A DNA stretch of 33,148 nucleotides from assembly GCA_902606505.1 (NCBI GenBank), contig CACLGU010000017.1, positions 1 through 33,148 of the forward strand. Reading direction: 5' to 3'. This stretch comes from an uncultured Prochlorococcus sp. Its GTDB lineage: Bacteria > Cyanobacteriota > Cyanobacteriia > PCC-6307 > Cyanobiaceae. A program made the translations under genes and the position numbers. The notes beneath the pieces were generated by a model. The model saw only the letters and a list, made by a program, of their open reading frames with translations. It did not search any database and was not told where the DNA came from. This document shows, piece by piece, positions 1-8,659 of the stretch (positions are counted from its first letter, which is position 1; every line of letters begins with the position of its first letter).

Positions 1-884
1 GAATTGGTTAACTTTTGATCAACATAAATTTCTGCAGCATTATTTGGGCTCTCTTGGAGTCTTATTTTGTGTAATGTTGCACCAAGTTGATGTATTGGTT
101 GTTTAAGAACATCAGAAATATATAAAGCTATATTTTCAGCAGTTGGAACACAATTATGGAAAAATTTGATGTCTTTATTAAGAAAAGTATGATCTAGTTG
201 TTCAACAACTAAATCATTAATTATCTCTTGCAGGGCAGATAAGTCGCAAACCATTCCTGTTCTTTTGTCAATGTCTCCTTTTACAGTTATATCGACAAGA
301 TAGTTATGACCATGTCCATTAACTCTGGCACATTTCCCATAGATTTTTTTATTTTCATCAAGGGATATCTCTTCTTTTGCAAGTCTATGAGCAGCTGCAA
401 AATGAGTTTGTACTGTTAAAAATGCTTCCATGTTTTTTCCAAAATAATCTGCCCATAAATTTGGGTTTTCATAAAGTCTTAGACTTGTAAGAGGTAAATC
501 ATCCTTCAGACGACGCCAAATGACCTTTACTAATGCTTCAGTTGTGGGAAGTATACCCTCTTGATTATCAACATTAAATTCAGGCCAGACATCATTTAAA
601 AAACGAAAATCTAATTGTCCAGTAACCTTATCTTTAATAGAGTGTTTTACATCAGAGAGATTAAGTACCATTCCATCAGAGTCTAGTTCTCCACCCATTG
701 AAACAATAAGTTCATAATTATGACCATGTCCTGGTGCAATACTGCACTTTCCGAAAAGAGATAAATTTTCTTCTGGGCTTTTTTCAGGAAGCCAATAACG
801 GTGATTAGAGCTAAAGCAGGCACGTCGAGTTATGACGCATTCACGTCCTTTTCCATGTAATGGTTTGGATTGTGTAGAAGTCAT
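1..884 (-). CDS. Tandem two-domain 6-pyruvoyl-tetrahydropterin synthase / QueD-family protein (3' end outside window)
   Basis: I translated this by hand from ATG at 884. It stays open for 294 codons and runs off the left edge. There are two PTPS-fold (T-fold) domains. Domain 1 has FSSNHRYW (His28) and GHGHNY (His53, His55), the zinc triad, with Cys48 in GKCS. Domain 2 has FAAAHRL (His166) and GHGHNY (His191, His193), with Cys185 in GKCA. The second domain keeps the catalytic Asp-His pair (LDHTFLN, Asp231-His232) and a C-terminal Glu (LQES, Glu278). The equivalent pair in domain 1 reads LDFRFLN, so that His is missing. Family members convert dihydroneopterin triphosphate to 6-pyruvoyl-tetrahydropterin or 6-carboxy-tetrahydropterin (pterin or queuosine precursors); which one applies here cannot be told. 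It is divergent from aroK across 50 bp. Only a few C-terminal residues are probably missing. Confidence 0.88.
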   Translation of the reverse strand, partial: MTSTQSKPLHGKGRECVITRRACFSSNHRYWLPEKSPEENLSLFGKCSIAPGHGHNYELIVSMGGELDSDGMVLNLSDVKHSIKDKVTGQLDFRFLNDVWPEFNVDNQEGILPTTEALVKVIWRRLKDDLPLTSLRLYENPNLWADYFGKNMEAFLTVQTHFAAAHRLAKEEISLDENKKIYGKCARVNGHGHNYLVDITVKGDIDKRTGMVCDLSALQEIINDLVVEQLDHTFLNKDIKFFHNCVPTAENIALYISDVLKQPIHQLGATLHKIRLQESPNNAAEIYVDQKLTN

Positions 885-934
885 ACCTGTCTGCGATAAT
901 ACTATCTTAAGGTTTTAAATACGCTTTTGTCTTT

Positions 935-1492
935 ATGGAACAATCCATTATCGAAAAAACAGTTCATACGATCAAGGGCAGAAGCATATTTTTAATAGGA
1001 ATGATGGGTTCTGGCAAGTCACAAACTGGTTTGAAGCTGGCTGAATTGTTGAAGTATAAATACATTGATTTAGATTCATTAATAGAGAAGTTGGCAAAAA
1101 AATCTATCAATCAAATTTTTAATGATGAAGGAGAAGTTAATTTTCGTGAATTAGAAGCAAACTGCCTTAAAGAAACTATCAAAATTCCTTCATTAGTAAT
1201 CTCAACTGGGGGAGGAATAGTGACCAAACCGGAAAACTGGGGAATCTTAAGACAGGGAATAATTGCTTGGATAGATCTTGACAAAGATATAGCAATTGAA
1301 AGATTGAAAAATGAAATTAAAAATAGGCCTCTTCTTCAGGGAAAGAATCTAAATGATCTATATATGAGCATTTTTCAATCTAGAGAAAATTTGTATTCTC
1401 AAGCAGATTTAAGAATTCAAGTAAAAAAAGAAAATATTGAAGAAGTTGCTATGAAAATAATTAATGCAATTCATAAAGAAATAATTAGTTAA
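935..1492 (+). CDS. aroK: Shikimate kinase
   Basis: The protein phosphorylates shikimate with ATP to shikimate-3-phosphate in the cytosolic aromatic amino acid (chorismate) pathway. At 185 residues it has the usual length for the family. The Walker A loop GMMGSGKS lies near residues 22-29. It is followed by the shikimate-binding DLDSLIE segment (about 46-52), the STGGG glycine motif (about 90-94) and the lid arginine region near NRPLL. The start ATG is the first in frame, 50 bp from the divergent PTPS-family gene. The gene ends four bases inside the convergent Crr7-like gene. The reading frame is intact and shows nothing unusual. Confidence 0.95.
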   Translation: MEQSIIEKTVHTIKGRSIFLIGMMGSGKSQTGLKLAELLKYKYIDLDSLIEKLAKKSINQIFNDEGEVNFRELEANCLKETIKIPSLVISTGGGIVTKPENWGILRQGIIAWIDLDKDIAIERLKNEIKNRPLLQGKNLNDLYMSIFQSRENLYSQADLRIQVKKENIEEVAMKIINAIHKEIIS

Positions 1493-1746
1493 TTTGGTTC
1501 AATTCTTACTGCAAACCATTTGATAACGTATCCTAATTTTATTTCTAATTCATAAGTGCTTTCCAATAATTCTTCAAAAAATTCCTGATCAGGATCTTCT
1601 ATATTTTGATATATTGTTTGTGTTTCTGTCTTACTAAGCCAATTCTTTAACCATAAAATTGCTTCTTGCTTTGATACAATTTTTTCTTTTGAATCTGGCT
1701 CTAATAATACATAATGATCTGATGCTCTTATTAGTGGATTTGACAT
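1489..1746 (-). CDS. Crr7-like (chlororespiratory reduction 7, DUF3571) small protein
   Basis: This is an 85-residue soluble acidic protein with no signal peptide. The opening MSNPL, a central acidic helix and the ending IKWFAVRIEPN resemble the cyanobacterial and plastid CRR7 family. In plants CRR7 is needed to accumulate the chloroplast NDH complex; the role in cyanobacteria is less clear. The match is from memory of the family pattern, so the name is tentative. Two other NDH subunits (ndhO, ndhM) lie elsewhere in the window, which fits but proves nothing. Its start codon is only one base away from the start codon of the divergent gene at 1748. Confidence 0.6.
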   Translation of the reverse strand: MSNPLIRASDHYVLLEPDSKEKIVSKQEAILWLKNWLSKTETQTIYQNIEDPDQEFFEELLESTYELEIKLGYVIKWFAVRIEPN

Positions 1747-1747
1747 A

Positions 1748-2455
1748 ATGAAAATTCTTCTTGGATTAATTCTTTGCTTGATTTTTCAAGGAATTTTTTT
1801 AGAAAGTTCTTTTGCTTTCGTAGATTCTAACGTACGAGAGTTTTTGGAAAATCGTGTAAATCAATGGCCAGAATTATATTTGCCAAATTTTAAATTATCG
1901 GATACTTCTAAGGATTTAATTTATCCTAAATGGTTCGAGGGCAATTGGCTTGTTACTTCTCAAGATATAGTTAATGATTCAGAAGAGCCAGTTATTTATA
2001 AAGTAAATTTCTTTAAGAATGATTCAGATTTAATTGTTGGTAATCGTGCAAAAAATTCTGAATCTATTGGAAAAGCAATATTTGGTGAAACCTTAATCAA
2101 GGTTGTAAATGATCCTCAATCTATTAATAATCAAATTACTTATTTAAAAGATGATTTTTATATCGATTCAAGAATTACAGGGAGAAATCAGATCCAAGAT
2201 GATGATCTTTTTTTCGCAAATGAGCTAGTTATACAAACAGCACATAAGCCAGGTGCTTCAAGGATTAATCAGGTAGAGACAATTAGTAAATTTCAAAAAT
2301 GTTCCGAAGAAATATTGGAAGTTGATAATTCAATCAAACCATCAATTTGTGGAGTGCAATATGTTGCTTCTTATGGTTCAAAAGTTGGTGATCCTTCTAT
2401 TCATGCTATAAAAACAAATAAATATAAATTGAAGTTTGAATTTATTGGGAGTTAG
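1748..2455 (+). CDS. Secreted or lumenal conserved hypothetical protein (possibly DUF6816-type)
   Basis: The 235-residue protein begins with a clear Sec signal peptide: Met-Lys, a hydrophobic core over residues 3-18 and a likely cleavage after SSFA near residue 23. The mature part starts with a conserved-looking block ending in WFEGNWLVTSQ. It continues as a mixed beta-rich domain and contains two Cys (in FQKCSEE and SICGVQ) that could form a disulfide. Export to the periplasm or thylakoid lumen is likely. I do not recognise a firm function. The FEGNW block recalls a cyanobacterial/plastid DUF family, but I could not confirm that. The 3' end overlaps the convergent GST-like gene by 14 bp. Confidence 0.75.
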   Translation: MKILLGLILCLIFQGIFLESSFAFVDSNVREFLENRVNQWPELYLPNFKLSDTSKDLIYPKWFEGNWLVTSQDIVNDSEEPVIYKVNFFKNDSDLIVGNRAKNSESIGKAIFGETLIKVVNDPQSINNQITYLKDDFYIDSRITGRNQIQDDDLFFANELVIQTAHKPGASRINQVETISKFQKCSEEILEVDNSIKPSICGVQYVASYGSKVGDPSIHAIKTNKYKLKFEFIGS

Positions 2456-3167
2456 CACTAAAAAGATATTCTTCTAAGTTGTTCCTCCAAATGAAAAGAT
2501 TTTCTAAATAAGGGTTGTTTATGTATTCTTGGCTTCCCTCTCCTGAAAGAATTGGTCCTGCAGACTTTGGAAATTTAAGAAGGGATAATTGAGCAGCAAT
2601 TGAAATATCTGCAATTGATAAACTATCTCCAACTAAATATTTCTTGTTGATCAAGGATTTTGATAAAGCTTCCATTAATTTTTGGAGTTCTAAATTATCT
2701 TTAGAAGACAAAACTACATTAGAAATTTTACTAAGATTTTTAAAAGGTAATTTATCAACAATACTCTTAACTGAAGAAGGTATTTCATCTGGAAGTAATG
2801 CAGTTCTTAGCTGTGGATTTTCTATTGCAGATTTTATTAAAGCTTTTCTACAAGTTGTAGCCATCGTAGTATCTGCCCAGTCTTCAATTAGTTTGCATTG
2901 TGCAAATAATATTGGATCCTCCGGAAAGAGTGGATTGTTTTCATTTTTTTTATCTAAATATTCGCAAATAGTTGAAGAGTCATTAATAACTTGATCATTA
3001 CTATCTACTATTACAGGTACTTGTTTTTGACCTGATAATTTAAAGATTTCAAATTGGCCTATTCCAGGTGTTACTTCTTCAACTCGATATTGTAGTTTTT
3101 TTGCATGAAGTGCCATTCTTGTTTTTAAACAAAAAGCACTATGCCTAAATTGATATAATGTAATCAT
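2442..3167 (-). CDS. Glutathione S-transferase-like protein
   Basis: The protein has an N-terminal thioredoxin-like GST domain (residues 1-75). It opens ITLYQFRHSAFCLKTRMAL, with Ser-Ala-Phe-Cys at the position of the active-site loop, then the cis-proline QVPVIVD and the glutathione-binding DSSTICEYLD. The C-terminal all-helical domain contains SLSIADISIAAQL, the N-capping-box region typical of GSTs. At 241 residues it is of family length. A detoxification or redox role is inferred; the substrate is unknown. The gene lies alone on the minus strand between two plus-strand genes. Confidence 0.85.
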   Translation of the reverse strand: MITLYQFRHSAFCLKTRMALHAKKLQYRVEEVTPGIGQFEIFKLSGQKQVPVIVDSNDQVINDSSTICEYLDKKNENNPLFPEDPILFAQCKLIEDWADTTMATTCRKALIKSAIENPQLRTALLPDEIPSSVKSIVDKLPFKNLSKISNVVLSSKDNLELQKLMEALSKSLINKKYLVGDSLSIADISIAAQLSLLKFPKSAGPILSGEGSQEYINNPYLENLFIWRNNLEEYLFSANSQ

Positions 3168-3221
3168 GCTGTTTAATGTTTGTTAAAACTTAGCTAAAAA
3201 AGTAATCTATTTGTGGAGCTG

Positions 3222-3431
3222 ATGGGCGAATTTTTCTCAAATGTTGCGAGATATCCAAAGTATTTGATATCTATCATTGTTGGGGGACTTGTTGCTTTGC
3301 TTGAACCCTTATTTAAGAATAGATCAAATCCACTCACAATAGTAGGTTTGATATCTTCTATCTTAAGTGCTTTCATAACTGTTTATTTTGTCTTACAAGC
3401 GATGACAAACCCAATAAATTTACAAACATAA
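3222..3431 (+). CDS. DUF751 / Ycf33-like small membrane protein
   Basis: This is a small protein of about 69 residues with two hydrophobic segments, ISIIVGGLVALLEPLF and LISSILSAFITVYFVLQAM, separated by a short basic loop. The opening GEFFSNVARYPKYL matches the pattern of the cyanobacterial DUF751/Ycf33 family, whose function is unknown. I chose ATG at 3222 over the in-frame GTG at 3213; a GGAG lies between them (3215-3218) but is close to the ATG, so either start is possible. The stop codon overlaps the rbfA start by one base, so the two are probably co-transcribed. Confidence 0.75.
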   Translation: MGEFFSNVARYPKYLISIIVGGLVALLEPLFKNRSNPLTIVGLISSILSAFITVYFVLQAMTNPINLQT

Positions 3432-3823
3432 TGCCAAATAATTACCGTCTTGCAAAAGTTTCTTCTCTTTTGAAGAAAGAAATAACACTTATTTTGCAGA
3501 ATGATTTAGAAAATGATCTTATTAGAGATCATTTCGTCAATATTTCTAAGATTGATTTATCAGGTGATTTGCAACACTGTAAAATTTACATAACTTCAAC
3601 TGCTGAAGAGAAAGTAAGGAAAGAGATTGTGGAAAAATTGAATACTGCTAAAAGCTCTATAAGGCATAGTTTAGGAAAAAGAATTGAGATGAGAAGAGTT
3701 CCAGAGATAATTTTTAAAGACGATGTTGTTCTTGATAAAGGATTATCAGTCTTGAAACTTCTCGATGAATTAAAAAATAAAAATCTAAATAATTATATTG
3801 AGGACAAGGATGCCAAAAGTTGA
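3431..3823 (+). CDS. rbfA: Ribosome-binding factor A
   Basis: RbfA binds the 30S subunit and assists 16S rRNA 5' end maturation, and is needed for growth in the cold. The 130-residue protein fits the KH-like fold. It opens YRLAKVSSLLKKEITLILQ, has a central beta strand DLQHCKIYITS, and ends with the helix KSSIRHSLGKRIEMRRVPEI, where the family's conserved arginines sit. It follows the DUF751 gene with a one-base overlap (TAATG) and runs 14 bp into hemD, so translation of the three genes is probably coupled. Confidence 0.93.
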   Translation: MPNNYRLAKVSSLLKKEITLILQNDLENDLIRDHFVNISKIDLSGDLQHCKIYITSTAEEKVRKEIVEKLNTAKSSIRHSLGKRIEMRRVPEIIFKDDVVLDKGLSVLKLLDELKNKNLNNYIEDKDAKS

Positions 3824-4607
3824 TCTACCCCTTGATCAAAGAAATATAATTTTTACTCGATCAAAAGAAGGGATATTGGATATAAAAAAGATTTTCACAA
3901 GCAAGGGCGCTAATGTATTTGATTTGCCTGCAATAAGTATTGGTGATCCTGATGATTTGAATCCTCTTGACGAAGCATTAAATCAAATAAATGATTTTCA
4001 TTGGATTATTTTTTCCAGTAGTAATGGGATCAAATTTGTGGATAAAAGACTTAGATACTTTAATAGTTCATTAAAAGAATGTTCTAAAAAAACAAAAATC
4101 GCCGTAGTCGGAGAAAAAACCTCAAAAACTCTTGATGATTTTGGGATCAAGGCTGATTTCATACCTCCAGAATTTGTTGCTGAAAGTTTAATTGATAATT
4201 TCCCAGTATCTGGTTATGGACTTCGAGTTTTTGTACCAAGAGTTCAAACAGGTGGTAGGGATTTAATTGCAGATCAATTTAGAAAGGCTGGTTCTCGTGT
4301 ATTTGAGGTTGCTGCATATGAAACTAGATGTCCTGAATCAATTCCGCAAGAAACAATTAATATTATTTCTAATCGAAAAGTCGATGCAATTATTTTCTCA
4401 AGCGGTAAAACCGTAGTAAATGCTGCTTTTTTACTAGAAAAAAAACTTGGTAAACAATGGTTAGAATATTTTGATCAAATTAAGTTATTAACTATTGGAC
4501 CTCAGACAACAAAAATATGTAACAAGATTTTTGGCAGAGTTGATAGTCAGGCACAAAAATATACTTTTGAAGGATTACTAGATGTAGCAATTAATATTTT
4601 TAGTTAG
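3810..4607 (+). CDS. hemD: Uroporphyrinogen-III synthase
   Basis: HemD closes and inverts hydroxymethylbilane to uroporphyrinogen III, the branch point for chlorophyll, haem and cobalamin. The 265-residue protein shows the two-lobed alpha/beta pattern: IIFTRSKEG at the N-terminus, WIIFSSSNGIKF, KIAVVGEKTSKTL at the domain hinge, and the late blocks DAIIFSSGKTV and LLTIGPQTTKI. I use ATG at 3810 because an AGGA sits five bases upstream; an upstream in-frame TTG at 3798 is also possible. The gene overlaps rbfA by 14 bp at its start and the convergent SRPBCC gene by 8 bp at its end. Confidence 0.9.
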   Translation: MPKVDLPLDQRNIIFTRSKEGILDIKKIFTSKGANVFDLPAISIGDPDDLNPLDEALNQINDFHWIIFSSSNGIKFVDKRLRYFNSSLKECSKKTKIAVVGEKTSKTLDDFGIKADFIPPEFVAESLIDNFPVSGYGLRVFVPRVQTGGRDLIADQFRKAGSRVFEVAAYETRCPESIPQETINIISNRKVDAIIFSSGKTVVNAAFLLEKKLGKQWLEYFDQIKLLTIGPQTTKICNKIFGRVDSQAQKYTFEGLLDVAINIFS

Positions 4608-5070
4608 AAAAATTTTTTGTATAGTTCTTTTCAACTAAATCTTTGAACCTATCAATATTCGCCTGTAATTCGTTTGTAACCATTTTGCCTAAAATATTTT
4701 CTTCCATAAACCGAGCAATCATTTTTGGTAGTTCATAAGTTATGGCTAAATTGACCGTTGTAATTTGATCAGTTTTACTTTCGAAAACTACTGATCCCTC
4801 AGTTGGTAAACCTCCTATTGATTTCCATTTAAGTTTGCTTTTTTCAACCCTTTCTGTAATTTGAGCTTTCCATTTAAACCTAAAGCCATTTGCAGCTAAA
4901 GTCCATTCTGTTAAATCAGGTAACGTACTAGTTTCTTCATCAACTGTTTTTACAGATTCAATCCAGCTCATCCAAAGTGACATTGAGTCTAAATCGCTCC
5001 ATGTATCCCATACATTTTCAATAGGCGCATTAACGACCGTTATTACGTCATGTTTTAGCCAAGTACCCAT
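4600..5070 (-). CDS. SRPBCC / polyketide cyclase-like protein
   Basis: This is a 156-residue protein of the START/Bet v1-like fold. The N-terminal HDVITVVNAPIENVWDTWSD and the following LDSMSLWMSWIESV match the usual 'ligand-binding cup' opening. The C-terminal helix after MIARFMEENILGKM would close a hydrophobic cavity. No signal peptide is visible. It lies three bases downstream of crtQ, so the pair almost certainly shares a transcript. A role in handling a hydrophobic carotenoid or other isoprenoid is plausible from this context, but it is an inference; the family also includes aromatase/cyclases and membrane-lipid binders. Confidence 0.82.
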   Translation of the reverse strand: MGTWLKHDVITVVNAPIENVWDTWSDLDSMSLWMSWIESVKTVDEETSTLPDLTEWTLAANGFRFKWKAQITERVEKSKLKWKSIGGLPTEGSVVFESKTDQITTVNLAITYELPKMIARFMEENILGKMVTNELQANIDRFKDLVEKNYTKNFSN

Positions 5071-5073
5071 GAA

Positions 5074-6528
5074 TTAACTTACTGCAAGATTTTTTGCTAA
5101 TTCGGCTTTCTTCTCTAAAATTGCAGCAGCAGCTAAATGACCACTCATTGTAGCTCCCTCCATAGAGTCTATATAATCTTGTTTTGTATAACTACCAGCC
5201 ATGAAGAAATTAGATATAGATGTTTTTTGATCGGGTCTGAAAGGTTCCATTCCAGGAGCTTCTCTGTAGAGTGATTGTGGAATTTGTACCACGTTACTCC
5301 AAAGCAATTTAAGGTTTTTTGAGGATGGGAATAGACGGCGAACCTCTTTATCTATTTCTTTTGTAATTCTTTCTGTGGATCTTCCCATCCATCTATCGCC
5401 AGGAGTTAAAACACATTGGAGAAGCGATCCCATATCTTTTTTTCTATAGTCTGCTGGACTTGCTAGTGCTAAATCAGCAAAACAACTGAAAGAGGCATCA
5501 GCAGAATAAAGAAGGTTATCTAATCCAATTGGTTCGTTTCCAGTATTATTTTTTTGTAATTCAGTAACCCAACCGTCATATCTTAATTGGATTGTGGCAA
5601 CAGCTACAGCTCTAAGTTTTTTTAAACCTTCAAATTCTTTAAATTGATACCATTCTTTTGGAATTATTTTTTTTATTCCAGGAACATCACAGGCAGCTAG
5701 AAATTTATCTGCAAACACTGCCTTAATTCCTTCAGGAGAAGATATTTTTAATTGATTTACTGAATAAGAGGAAGATTCTTTTTCATAAATGATTTCTTCT
5801 ACCTTATTGTTAAGATGAATTTTTGCTCCTTTATTTGTGATGTAGTCGACAATAGGTTGAGTTAACCACTTATGAGGAGAACCTTTTAAAAGATTAAGTT
5901 TTGAGGCTTCTGTTTTTGAAGCAAACATCATAAATATAGTTAGCATGCATCTTGCTGAAATATCTTTGCAATTAATAAAACCTAAAGCATATGCGATAGG
6001 ATCCCACATTCTTTCTAAGCTTTTTTCACTCCCACCATGGTTTAAAAACCATTCTTTAAAACTAATTTTATCTAGATCCCTAATTATTTTCATTGCGCCT
6101 TCATAGTCTATCAATCCTCTAACTATTGGGCTTGTACCTAAAGCTAAGGCATTTCTGAGCTTATCTACCCAAGTAAGTTGTTCGGTGGTAAAAAAAGCTT
6201 TTAGTCCATTAAATGGAGCGCCCAAGGGGAATCTGAAATCTAACGATTTCAAATTCCCGCCATTATTAATAAATAGATGAGTATGATCTTTCGGGAGTAA
6301 ATTTTCTAAAGCTCCCACTTTTTTCATTAATTTAAAAAGATTTGCATAATTGTAAAAAAATACATGTAGACCCATTTCTATGTGGTTGCCATCCTTATCT
6401 TCCCAACTTCCGACTTTACCTCCCCAAAATGACCTGCTCTCGTAAATTTCTACTTCATGGCCTTCATCAACTAAATTGACTGCTGCTGTAAGACCAGCTA
6501 ATCCTGAACCAACTATTGCAATTTTCAC
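5074..6528 (-). CDS. crtQ: Zeta-carotene desaturase (plant-type)
   Basis: This 484-residue FAD-dependent enzyme introduces the two final double bonds converting zeta-carotene to prolycopene (7,9,9',7'-tetra-cis-lycopene) at the thylakoid or cytoplasmic membrane. Residues 1-30 form the dinucleotide-binding fold ([14 protein letters not shown], then the acidic end of beta-2 in VEIYESRS). [13 protein letters not shown] and the C-terminal [19 protein letters not shown], which binds FAD, are family hallmarks. I separate it from phytoene desaturase, found at 29356-30756, by the FFYNYANL and HLFINNGG blocks, as in ZDS. The gene is divergent from the IscA-type gene and followed by an SRPBCC gene. Confidence 0.93.
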   Translation of the reverse strand: MKIAIVGSGLAGLTAAVNLVDEGHEVEIYESRSFWGGKVGSWEDKDGNHIEMGLHVFFYNYANLFKLMKKVGALENLLPKDHTHLFINNGGNLKSLDFRFPLGAPFNGLKAFFTTEQLTWVDKLRNALALGTSPIVRGLIDYEGAMKIIRDLDKISFKEWFLNHGGSEKSLERMWDPIAYALGFINCKDISARCMLTIFMMFASKTEASKLNLLKGSPHKWLTQPIVDYITNKGAKIHLNNKVEEIIYEKESSSYSVNQLKISSPEGIKAVFADKFLAACDVPGIKKIIPKEWYQFKEFEGLKKLRAVAVATIQLRYDGWVTELQKNNTGNEPIGLDNLLYSADASFSCFADLALASPADYRKKDMGSLLQCVLTPGDRWMGRSTERITKEIDKEVRRLFPSSKNLKLLWSNVVQIPQSLYREAPGMEPFRPDQKTSISNFFMAGSYTKQDYIDSMEGATMSGHLAAAAILEKKAELAKNLAVS

Positions 6529-6627
6529 TTTTTCTTAAAATTATAACAAATCAAGTTTGGATAATGTTTGTTCTATGCATCCTATCGATTAAGTTTTTAT
6601 ATTATAAATAGTAGAAATCCTTTGTTT

Positions 6628-7020
6628 ATGGAAAATGTAGAAGTTAAACAGGAAATTAAAAATTCTGATGATGGTAAAGGTATCTTAATTACAAATGATG
6701 CTATAGAACAAATTTCAAATTTATTGAATGGCCAAAGTGATAAAAAAGCACTAAGGGTAGGAGTAAGATCTGGCGGTTGTAGCGGTATGAGTTATACGAT
6801 GGATTTTATAGGAACTAATGAAATAAATCCCGATGATAAAGTTTATGATTATTCATTAAAAGCTGATCAAAGCTTTCAAGTAGTTTGTGATCCTAAAAGT
6901 CTTTTATACATTTATGGGATGCAATTAGATTTTAGTAAGGAATTAATTGGCGGCGGCTTTAATTTTGTAAATCCTAATGCTTCTCAAACTTGCGGTTGTG
7001 GAAGCTCTTTTGCTGTTTAA
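6628..7020 (+). CDS. IscA/SufA/HesB-type iron-sulfur cluster carrier
   Basis: This A-type carrier holds or transfers Fe-S clusters to target proteins. From ATG at 6628 the protein has 130 residues. It carries the three conserved ligand cysteines: Cys51 in SGGCSGMSY, and Cys122 and Cys124 in TCGCGSSF. It also has the typical LIGGGFNFVNPNA block before the last two. An in-frame upstream ATG at 6568 would add 20 poorly conserved residues; I prefer 6628 because the family begins close to ILITNDAIEQI. It starts a run of four plus-strand genes ending at 8921. Confidence 0.9.
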   Translation: MENVEVKQEIKNSDDGKGILITNDAIEQISNLLNGQSDKKALRVGVRSGGCSGMSYTMDFIGTNEINPDDKVYDYSLKADQSFQVVCDPKSLLYIYGMQLDFSKELIGGGFNFVNPNASQTCGCGSSFAV

Positions 7021-7026
7021 TAAATA

Positions 7027-7455
7027 ATGAATAACGAAATTAATCCTATCGAAGAGGATTTTAATGCAGCTCTATCAAGATATAAATCTGGGGAAGATTT
7101 AATTCCAATCGTTCAAGATTTTCAAAAAATCATACAGCAAATACCAAATCATTTTGCTGCTTGGACTTGCTTATCATGGCTTCAATTACTCTTGAAAAAT
7201 AATGAAGAAGCTTTGGCAGCTGCTAGACAAGCTGTTCGATTAAATCAGCAAGACCCACAAGCAAGAATGAATTTATCTTTAGCCCTTTTGGCTACAAATA
7301 ATAAAGGTGTTAGGGATCATATTGAGTTAATAAAAAAAATGTCTATGATGATGTCAGATGTGAAAAGTGAGTTGAAAGAATCTGTTGAAGACGGATTAAG
7401 TAGATATCCAGATTGGCCTGAGTTAACCAAAGTAAAAAAATGGTTGGAATTTTAA
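7027..7455 (+). CDS. TPR-repeat protein
   Basis: This is a 142-residue soluble protein with about two tetratricopeptide-like repeats: AAWTCLSWLQLLLKNNEEAL and AARQAVRLNQQDPQARMNLS. A helical C-terminal part follows, ending YPDWPELTKVKKWLEF. TPR proteins serve as adaptors for protein-protein contacts; no specific partner can be read here. It starts six bases after the IscA-type gene and ends one base before the next start, so it belongs to the same operon. A link to Fe-S assembly is possible but unproven. Confidence 0.78.
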   Translation: MNNEINPIEEDFNAALSRYKSGEDLIPIVQDFQKIIQQIPNHFAAWTCLSWLQLLLKNNEEALAAARQAVRLNQQDPQARMNLSLALLATNNKGVRDHIELIKKMSMMMSDVKSELKESVEDGLSRYPDWPELTKVKKWLEF

Positions 7456-7456
7456 A

Positions 7457-8659
7457 TTGTTTAAAATTTTAATATTAAGTAATGGGCATGGAGAAGATTT
7501 ATCTGGGAGTCTAATAGCAAAGCAATTCGTAAAAAGTGGTTATTCTGTTCATGCTTTGCCAATTGTTGGTACAGGGAACCATTACGAAAAAGAAAAAATT
7601 AAAATTATAGGTAAAACTAAAGAATTTAGTACTGGAGGAATTGGATATAATTCTTTAAAGGGAAGACTCACTGAGATATTAGGGGGAGAAGTATTTTATC
7701 TTTTAAAAAGATTATATTTAACTTTTAAAATAAGAAAAAAATATGATTATTTTTTTATAGTTGGAGACATCGTACCAGTTTTTTTTGCATGGGTGTGTAA
7801 GAAAGATTTTTTTACATATCTAGTTGCTTATTCCAGTCATTATGAAGGGAAGTTGAAATTACCATGGCCTTCTAAACTTTTTCTGCTCTCACAAAAAGCA
7901 AAAAAAATATATACGAGAGATTTTCTTACAGCTAATGATTTAACTTTGCAATTAAAAAAGAAAGTGTCTTTTTTAGGCAATCCATTTATGGATAAGTTTT
8001 TTTCTAGAATTAAAGTATTAAAGAAATCTGAATTTAGTATTGGATTATTTCCGGGAAGTAGATTTCCTGAGATTTTAGATAATTTTGTTTTGATTTTAGA
8101 GGTATTAGAGGCATTGTCAGATTTAAGATATTTTCAAAAAATTCAGTTTAATTTTGCAATAGTTAATACTGTATCTTCTTCAAAAATAGAGGAGATATTT
8201 CAAAAAAGAGGATGGTTAAACCTAGAAAAAATAAAAGATAAGTACTTCTTGAAATTCCAATATAAATTTTTAGAAGTTAATGTATATTGGAATAATTTTG
8301 ACAAAATATTATTGAAAAGTAGATGCTGTATCAGCATGGCAGGAACAGCAGCAGAACAAGCTATTGGATTAGGAAAACCCGTTATCCAGATTGAAGGTAA
8401 AGGTCCACAATTTACAAAAACTTTTGCAGAAGCGCAAAGACGTTTGCTTGGAAAATATGTTTTTTGTGCCAGTAATTATAAAGATAAGAATGATCAAATC
8501 AATCAGACAATAAAATTGATCATAAAAGTAATATATCTAATACAGCTAAATAAGAAGTTTATGATCTCATGTAATGAAAATGCTAAAAAAAGACTTGGTG
8601 AAAACAAAGCTTGTCTTAAAATGGTGGATGATATGAATATTATTATAAAAAATGACTGA
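7457..8659 (+). CDS. LpxB-related glycosyltransferase-like protein
   Basis: The 400-residue protein opens with FKILILSNGHGEDLSGSLI, resembling the start of lipid-A-disaccharide synthase (LpxB). It also has a GT-B-like middle (VGDIVPVFFAWVC), an interdomain GLFPGSRFPEI block and a late nucleotide-sugar-type block CCISMAGTAAEQAIGLGKPVIQIEGKGPQF. Cyanobacteria carry a family annotated as 'lipid-A-disaccharide synthase-related' that fits this pattern. The substrate is unknown and I would not call it LpxB. Translation begins at TTG (7457), one base after the previous stop. It overlaps the next gene by 8 bp. Confidence 0.78.
   Translation: MFKILILSNGHGEDLSGSLIAKQFVKSGYSVHALPIVGTGNHYEKEKIKIIGKTKEFSTGGIGYNSLKGRLTEILGGEVFYLLKRLYLTFKIRKKYDYFFIVGDIVPVFFAWVCKKDFFTYLVAYSSHYEGKLKLPWPSKLFLLSQKAKKIYTRDFLTANDLTLQLKKKVSFLGNPFMDKFFSRIKVLKKSEFSIGLFPGSRFPEILDNFVLILEVLEALSDLRYFQKIQFNFAIVNTVSSSKIEEIFQKRGWLNLEKIKDKYFLKFQYKFLEVNVYWNNFDKILLKSRCCISMAGTAAEQAIGLGKPVIQIEGKGPQFTKTFAEAQRRLLGKYVFCASNYKDKNDQINQTIKLIIKVIYLIQLNKKFMISCNENAKKRLGENKACLKMVDDMNIIIKND

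Noticed and set aside
2644..2994. Plus-strand frame of 116 codons inside the GST-like gene
   Set aside because: It lies fully antisense to a gene with a good GST pattern on the minus strand; no family is recognisable.
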